This document shows, piece after piece, positions 40,648 through 45,338 of a DNA stretch of 45,338 bases. The position numbers were made by a program, and so were the translations under genes. A model generated the notes under the pieces. It was not told the DNA's origin. It was given only the letters and a program-made list of their open reading frames with translations, and ran no database searches. The stretch lies in the NCBI GenBank assembly GCA_028278335.1, contig JANQEN010000261.1, positions 1 through 45,338 on the forward strand, written 5' to 3'. How positions within the stretch are numbered: position 1 is the first letter of the stretch; every line of letters begins with the position of its first letter. Origin of the DNA: Chitinivibrionales bacterium (GTDB lineage Bacteria; Fibrobacterota; Chitinivibrionia; Chitinivibrionales; JANQEN01).

Positions 40648-42648
40648 TTATCGGGCAAGCTTGCGTTTAATTATCCCCTTTTCTATTGCCTCTGTGACAA
40701 ACGTGGAGATAATACTACTTATCCGCCGTGTTGATGACATATTTCCCCGAAATACATGAACATCCCAAACAAGTCTATTTAAATGATCCAATCCTACTGT
40801 TTCTTCTAAAATCTCCTTTTGTAACCAACCTTGCCATTGAGTGCCTTTGTAGACACGATAAAACATCTCTCCAAGATTATTTCGATATACCAGTGAGAGT
40901 GAGCCAATACCCCTGGTCCACTGCGGTGCTTGCCAATTTGGCATGATATAAAGGTGTGTAACATACTCCTCTTCAAGGATCTCTTCAATATCTAAGGAGT
41001 TAGATTCCATTGGAGAGAAAAATCGATTACACTCCTTAATTAATAAAAGTAATTCGTTCTCAGAGAGAGGAAATTCATCAGCGATTTCTACTCGTTCTTT
41101 ACCGGAGTAGAAATTGTTAAGGCTGCACCAGACACAGGCACTTATAGGATCAGGTACCCTTCTCAAGATCTGTGGATGTGCGCTCTTAGCTCCCTTAATC
41201 CATAAAGCGATCTGCCAGGTTTTTCCCTTTTTGCGAGCATCCTCTGTGTCTATTTTTATTAAAGCCACATCGCGCGCCATAAAAAGCGAATACTCATAGG
41301 GAATCTTATTTGCCTTCAACTCCAAAATACACTTTAACTTCTTTCCAATAACGGTGAGATCTCGATCAGAAATTAGTGTTGTACGATCCTTTGTTCTACT
41401 TCTAATGCGAGTATAGGTAGTAATAAGAAACTCTAACACTCGTTTCTTAAGAATATCCCGCTTTGCAAAGTTCCACTCCTTAAACTGAGCCAAATCATCA
41501 ATCTGCTCCTGTGCCCAGCCCCAACGCTTCCCAAGATAATAAAAAAGTTGTGTACGAGCTTTGTCCTCCTGCTCTGCAGTTTCCATAGAGAGAAGGTTGC
41601 GAATAAGAAAACACTCCTCAATGAGTGTTCGAACCGATTGCATTTTTCCATGATTATAGTAGGTGCGTAAAGCCTCAACTAAAAAGAGGTAGGAGTCTGC
41701 CATATCCGATTGTTGTGCATTGAGCACTTCCTTTTTATAAAACTCACAGAGTGGCACAGCTCGCTTATTTGCAGAGGAGTATCTATCAATAAGAGCCATT
41801 TTTAGCACTGATTTAAAGGGATTATGTAAACCCTTAAAGAGTTGCCACAGTGCAGCTCCCACATATTCCCCTTGATCAATGGTATAGACATTACCAAGAT
41901 CCAGGAATTGTGGTTGATCTGGGGTCAGATTTTTTACCAACAAAGCGATATTATGCTCATACTGTGGATCATCAATTCCTGGTGGCATAATCCAATAGTA
42001 GGGTAAATTTCCAGATACAAAGATGGCTGTGCGATAAAACTCCTCTTTTAATAGTTTTCCCAGGGAGGAGCCACAGGATTGCTCATCAATAGAGCCAAAA
42101 TTATCCTCACGAATTGTATGCAAATCAATAATAAAAAAGTGGACCTCTAATCCAGCCACATCGTATGCCCAAGTTTCAATATGATAAAATCGTTCCTTTA
42201 ATGCATAGACATCCTCTTCATTCTGTGAGGACTCGAGCCCAACCCAGAAGTCCATATCGCTCTCTTTAGTAAATGCGACTGTTCCAGCAGAACCCATTAA
42301 TGCTAAAAACTTTATAGGAAATCGTTTTTTCTGCTCCCGTGGGATTATAAAGCGAGGGAAGTACTTCTGAATAAGCTGTTTTAATTCACTGGTGTAGGTG
42401 AAACAAGAGACACCAGTAAGCGCACATCCTCCTAAATCCCCTTTATCAACACCAGGTCGCTCTTCATGCAGTAAAAAAGGGATAAGGTCAAAGGCCTCTC
42501 GTTGTCGTTCAGTTAAATAATTCCTTAAGTATTCAATTTTGTTATTATTATAGCCTGTGACCAGCTCGGCATTTTCAATAAGTTCGTTAATCGTAGATTG
42601 TTTATCAAAAAGCATTTTTTTCTGACCTATCTTAATAAGAAGCTTCAT
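40648..42648 (-). CDS. cyaA: Class I adenylate cyclase
   Basis: The 666-residue protein matches the N-terminal catalytic part of enterobacterial CyaA. The nucleotidyltransferase motif is GSAGTVAFTKESDMDFWVG (119-137, with Asp131 and Asp133 as metal ligands). It is followed by ETWAYDVAGLEVHFFIIDLH, SCGSSLGKLLKEEFYRTAIF and PYYWIMPPG, all in the known order. It makes cAMP from ATP in the cytoplasm. It is shorter than the 848 residues of E. coli CyaA, and the C-terminal regulatory part is reduced or diverged. The start is uncertain: the ATG at 42648 has no clear ribosome site, and a second ATG 11 codons in has a weak AGG. It faces the M14 carboxypeptidase gene across a 125-base divergent gap holding a wide palindrome. 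Confidence 0.9.
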   Translation of the reverse strand: MKLLIKIGQKKMLFDKQSTINELIENAELVTGYNNNKIEYLRNYLTERQREAFDLIPFLLHEERPGVDKGDLGGCALTGVSCFTYTSELKQLIQKYFPRFIIPREQKKRFPIKFLALMGSAGTVAFTKESDMDFWVGLESSQNEEDVYALKERFYHIETWAYDVAGLEVHFFIIDLHTIREDNFGSIDEQSCGSSLGKLLKEEFYRTAIFVSGNLPYYWIMPPGIDDPQYEHNIALLVKNLTPDQPQFLDLGNVYTIDQGEYVGAALWQLFKGLHNPFKSVLKMALIDRYSSANKRAVPLCEFYKKEVLNAQQSDMADSYLFLVEALRTYYNHGKMQSVRTLIEECFLIRNLLSMETAEQEDKARTQLFYYLGKRWGWAQEQIDDLAQFKEWNFAKRDILKKRVLEFLITTYTRIRSRTKDRTTLISDRDLTVIGKKLKCILELKANKIPYEYSLFMARDVALIKIDTEDARKKGKTWQIALWIKGAKSAHPQILRRVPDPISACVWCSLNNFYSGKERVEIADEFPLSENELLLLIKECNRFFSPMESNSLDIEEILEEEYVTHLYIMPNWQAPQWTRGIGSLSLVYRNNLGEMFYRVYKGTQWQGWLQKEILEETVGLDHLNRLVWDVHVFRGNMSSTRRISSIISTFVTEAIEKGIIKRKLAR

Positions 42649-42677
42649 TATGAGTGTATAATGATATTTGGAGTGAG

Positions 42678-42720
42678 ATGTACACTTTTTTTAGGTTTAT
42701 TCTTTCAAAATAGTGTACAT
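42678..42720. promoter_or_regulatory. Wide palindrome in the cyaA / carboxypeptidase divergent gap
   Basis: ATGTACACT (42678-42686) and AGTGTACAT (42712-42720) are perfect 9-bp inverted copies separated by 25 bases. The core TGTACA is itself a palindrome. Its place between divergent genes suggests a pair of operator sites or a looped site. It does not match the E. coli CRP consensus (TGTGA-N6-TCACA). A lone GTGTACAT also lies at 26936-26943, 34 bases before the secreted-protein gene. Confidence 0.5.
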
Positions 42721-42773
42721 TATATAAGAAGATGAGTTAATTATCGTTAACATAATTAATCCAAGGGGGGATT

Positions 42774-44789
42774 ATGAAACTTTCAGGAACCGTTATAGCA
42801 ATCCTATTTGTCCTATCACTTTTAATACCGCAACAGGTTTTCTCAGCAAATCCAGGGGATGTGGAAAAACATGTTCGCATTCATCTTTCAAGTGTAGAGG
42901 ATCTTAAGGCTGTACAAAAATTAGGATTCCAAGCAGAATTGGATATTATTACCAATGGCATGGCAGAGGGATTTATCCCGTCCGATGCAATTGAACAGGT
43001 GAAGTTACTGGGATACAGAATTGAAGAAGTTCAACCCACAATAGAGGATGGTTCAATACCGGGAACTCGAAAGCCATGGTACTCATTTAAGGATATCGTG
43101 GAAATCCTGACCAATTATTGTAAAGAGTACCCCACTATGACCGCCTTTGATACAATTGGATTTAGTATCCGTAAACGACCGATTCTCCAATTTAAGATAG
43201 CTGTGCTGCCAGACACTGCGGTGCGTCAGCGCTTTTTTCTTAATGGAGCATGCCATGGAAATGAAAAGATCGGCACCGAAACAGTTATGCGAATTATAAA
43301 AGAGTTTCTTGAAAAGTATTCTACTAGTCAACGTATTAAGGCGATTGTCGATCGTGGTGAATTTGTATTTCACCCCATTATTAATATTGATGGTTTTGTG
43401 AGTGGCAGAAATGGTCGTAGGAGATTGGAAAATAACAAGGACCCCAACAGAGCCTACGGCTATAAAACTGAAGGTAATAATAGTGATGGCTCACTTCCCT
43501 ATCAGTGGCCGGAAAATAAAACGTACCTCTATTCCATGATCGAGGCACCATGGTATCAAAATATGGATTATCATTGCGGGATAGTTGCCTTGTATACACC
43601 CAGCGGCAGTAATCTTGACCGAGCAACCTACAATCGTATGAAGCAAATCTACCCTCTGGGTAAAAAATCTGACACCTGGTTTGACAACATCCGAGGAGGC
43701 GGACTTGCTTACTCCTGCTCCTATGGAAAATGTGGCACCATAGCCCTTCTTCCAGAGCTTTGTCTCCATTATCCATCCACCAGCAAAATTGATAGCTTAA
43801 CCCAATGGAATTTAGAGCGCTACTTAGATGTGGTTGATGAAATGAACCGAGGAGTGCGAGGACGTTTGACCAATGCAAAAACTGGTGAACCGGTTTATGC
43901 TCGTGTCCAGGTAAAAAACAAAGGCTCCTTTACCTTTTCCGATCCTCGATCAGGGGCGTTCCACAAATATGTACCGTCACCTTCCGGTACTTTTGAGGTT
44001 GAGATAATGGCAAATGGCTTTAAACCGGAAACCAAATCGGTTCAGGCCAATACCAATGGATTTGCAGAAGTCAATGTCGCACTTACCCCTGATACGGCTC
44101 TTAAATATTCAGCCATGTCAGTTGATGTAATCGGTGTAGGAAATTCCGTCTCTCTTACACAAAACAGGCGAATCCTCGGACCCAAAAATAACAGCGGAGT
44201 TACCATTGAGGATGGATTTATCATTGTTGACTTTGGCCCCAAGTACCTGGTAACTGATGGCGAAGGTACAGATCTTACGGTTAATCTAACAAATAATTCG
44301 TCATACTCGGTAAGCGTACATAATGATGTTGATAAAATCATTGACAATGAAGGTATAAAGCTTGGATCAGGTCAAGGCACCAAATCCTTTGATTTAAATG
44401 GTGCAATTGACTCAGCTCGCTGGGTGAGAATTGATGCCGGCAATAATGCTTCTCCCAGTATTGATGCAATTGAAGCAGATCCACGGGAGCAACCAACAGC
44501 AATCAACCACTTTGGCAAAAGCACTTTATCACAAAAAGGGATCAAACTTCTATCAAATCATTATAGCAAGGGGATGCAATTCCAAGTCACCGTACCTAAA
44601 GGTGCTTACACAGTATCACTTTTTGACATGCACGGAAAAAAGATAGATATAATCGCCAAAGGATTGGCACCCCACACATTACAGCAACAATTCCAATGGA
44701 ATCGAAAGGATCTAGCTACAGGATCATTTATTTTGGTATTAAAAACAGCTTTTGGGAATAAGACGCTTATCGTACCTTGGCTAAAATAA
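42774..44789 (+). CDS. Secreted M14 zinc carboxypeptidase with T9SS-type tail
   Basis: The 671-residue protein has a signal peptide (about 1-24), a short pro-region (25-95) and an M14 catalytic domain (about 100-370). That domain has the zinc motif HGNE (161-164), the substrate-binding NIDGF region, a later His in NMDYHCG and the general base Glu in ALLPELCLH. Next comes a carboxypeptidase-regulatory-like beta domain (about 371-445, VRGRLTNAKTGEPVYARVQV), another beta domain (about 450-575) and a sorting-like tail (about 600-671, VSLFDMHGKKIDII... LATGSFILVLK). It removes C-terminal residues from peptides outside the cell and would complement the C25 endopeptidases nearby. AAGGGGGG lies 4 bases before the ATG. 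Confidence 0.93.
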   Translation: MKLSGTVIAILFVLSLLIPQQVFSANPGDVEKHVRIHLSSVEDLKAVQKLGFQAELDIITNGMAEGFIPSDAIEQVKLLGYRIEEVQPTIEDGSIPGTRKPWYSFKDIVEILTNYCKEYPTMTAFDTIGFSIRKRPILQFKIAVLPDTAVRQRFFLNGACHGNEKIGTETVMRIIKEFLEKYSTSQRIKAIVDRGEFVFHPIINIDGFVSGRNGRRRLENNKDPNRAYGYKTEGNNSDGSLPYQWPENKTYLYSMIEAPWYQNMDYHCGIVALYTPSGSNLDRATYNRMKQIYPLGKKSDTWFDNIRGGGLAYSCSYGKCGTIALLPELCLHYPSTSKIDSLTQWNLERYLDVVDEMNRGVRGRLTNAKTGEPVYARVQVKNKGSFTFSDPRSGAFHKYVPSPSGTFEVEIMANGFKPETKSVQANTNGFAEVNVALTPDTALKYSAMSVDVIGVGNSVSLTQNRRILGPKNNSGVTIEDGFIIVDFGPKYLVTDGEGTDLTVNLTNNSSYSVSVHNDVDKIIDNEGIKLGSGQGTKSFDLNGAIDSARWVRIDAGNNASPSIDAIEADPREQPTAINHFGKSTLSQKGIKLLSNHYSKGMQFQVTVPKGAYTVSLFDMHGKKIDIIAKGLAPHTLQQQFQWNRKDLATGSFILVLKTAFGNKTLIVPWLK

Positions 44790-44823
44790 TAAATCCTCAG
44801 TCATTCTACTACTTTGTAAATAA

Positions 44824-44849
44824 TAAGGGCCTTTAGTTTCTACTAAGGC
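44824..44849. terminator. Bidirectional rho-independent terminator
   Basis: AAGGGCCTTTAGT and ACTAAGGCCTTTTTT form a stem of about 11 bp with a small bulge and a TTCT loop, followed by a T-run. It separates the convergent M14 gene and the propeller gene at the window end. Confidence 0.8.
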
Positions 44850-44854
44850 CTTTT

Positions 44855-45338
44855 TTATTGAGTAATGATAATTCTTGTCGAAGCCATATCCGTTCCCACA
44901 GCAACCTTTACAAGGTACACCCCATCACTCAATCGATGATTACATTCTTCCTCCAAATTAACTATCCACTCTTTTTGCTGGTGTTTATGGGTAAGCAGAC
45001 CTTGAAAGACCGTTTTTCCCAAACAGTTTAGAATGGTCATTTCACCACTCTTCTGCCTAGTAGAATTACACTTAACCATTATTCGATTCTTGTCAATTGG
45101 GATAATCTGAAGAGTTTTGGTGTTGCTTGGTCTTTTATGCATTATTATAGGAACTGTAAGAGATTCATAGGAGAAAATTCCCCGACTAGTTCCTGCGTAC
45201 ACGGTGTACCTTCTTTCAATTAATCCAAACCGATCTACCGCCAGGCAGGTGGGTTCATAAGAAAGATTTCCCAACTTTTTCCAGGCACCCTTTGGCAAAC
45301 ACTTAAAATAGACGCCACTTTTTACTGCAGCAAAGAGT
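44855..45338 (-). CDS. C-terminal part of a secreted beta-propeller-like protein with T9SS-type tail (partial)
   Basis: The reading frame is open to the window edge, so this is the 3' end of a longer gene. The internal TTG at 45298 is not the start. The visible 160 residues begin LFAAVKSGVYFKCLPKGAWK and include YTVYAGTSRGIFSY. These are repeated WxxLG and AGTxxGIF strands, as in propeller proteins of the sialidase/two-component-propeller or exo-alpha type. The last 80 residues are a sorting-like tail (MTILNCLGKTVFQG... LSDGVYLVKVAVG). It is likely a surface or extracellular protein. The number of propeller blades and any catalytic domain lie outside the window. Confidence 0.75.
   Translation of the reverse strand, partial: LFAAVKSGVYFKCLPKGAWKKLGNLSYEPTCLAVDRFGLIERRYTVYAGTSRGIFSYESLTVPIIMHKRPSNTKTLQIIPIDKNRIMVKCNSTRQKSGEMTILNCLGKTVFQGLLTHKHQQKEWIVNLEEECNHRLSDGVYLVKVAVGTDMASTRIIITQ

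Noticed and set aside
42678..42720. CRP-type cAMP receptor site
   Set aside because: The arms read TGTACA-type and are 25 bases apart, unlike the TGTGA-N6-TCACA form; kept only as an unspecified operator candidate.
43381..43878. Minus-strand frame of 165 codons inside the M14 gene
   Set aside because: It is a shadow of the catalytic-domain coding sequence, rich in His, Cys and Trp as expected for an antisense frame.

Overview
The window is a chromosomal stretch of a Gram-negative, probably fermentative bacterium. No rRNA, tRNA, transposase, phage or CRISPR gene was found. Eight secreted proteins end in a short beta-sandwich tail of the type IX secretion (T9SS) sorting-domain kind (a LYSLxGRL-like strand, then about 25 residues on an LPxGxYI strand). 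Two of these are gingipain-like C25 peptidases. Together with a CotH/VTC/DUF4956 locus, a class I adenylate cyclase, DUF6261 and hairpin-rich intergenic repeats, this suggests the Fibrobacterota (Chitinivibrio/Chitinispirillum side) or a neighbouring FCB lineage. That assignment is an inference from gene content only.

Layout. 0.5-3.3 kb: a LacI-type regulator divergent from a sodium:solute symporter, with a perfect LacI-type palindrome between them. 3.3-7.4 kb: two unknown genes (a membrane protein and a DUF6261-like protein) among many different hairpin repeats, including a degenerate array with a period of about 40 nt. 7.4-13.6 kb: AT-rich hypothetical genes, an M50 (site-2) membrane protease, a zinc-ribbon membrane protein and a secreted tail protein. 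13.9-18.8 kb: a 39-residue membrane peptide, a SpoIIAA-like protein, rsgA with three small followers (DUF2798, VOC, MBL hydrolase), and a Tat-exported metallophosphoesterase.

19.3-26.8 kb: the most notable locus, a tight co-directional series of arylsulfotransferase-like protein, CotH-kinase lipoprotein, DUF2271 protein, DUF4956 membrane protein, HlyD-like adaptor, TolC-like outer-membrane protein and VTC polyphosphate-polymerase-like protein. It contains an adaptor and an outer-membrane channel but no ABC, MFS or RND pump. A secreted protein of unknown function follows (27.0-28.3 kb).

28.3-45.3 kb: two C25 peptidases, a radical SAM enzyme, a CAP-domain protein, a minus-strand series (adenylate cyclase, lipase-like lipoprotein, nitrilase-family amidase, FAH-family hydrolase), an M14 carboxypeptidase, and the 3' end of a probable beta-propeller protein cut by the window edge.

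Two non-coding observations stand out. One is a family of 145-150 bp structured elements (three copies) whose stems differ by paired changes and whose G-tract could pair with either of two C-tracts. The other is the 40-nt array at 6.9-7.3 kb. All functional statements rest on motif recognition by eye; no database search was run.
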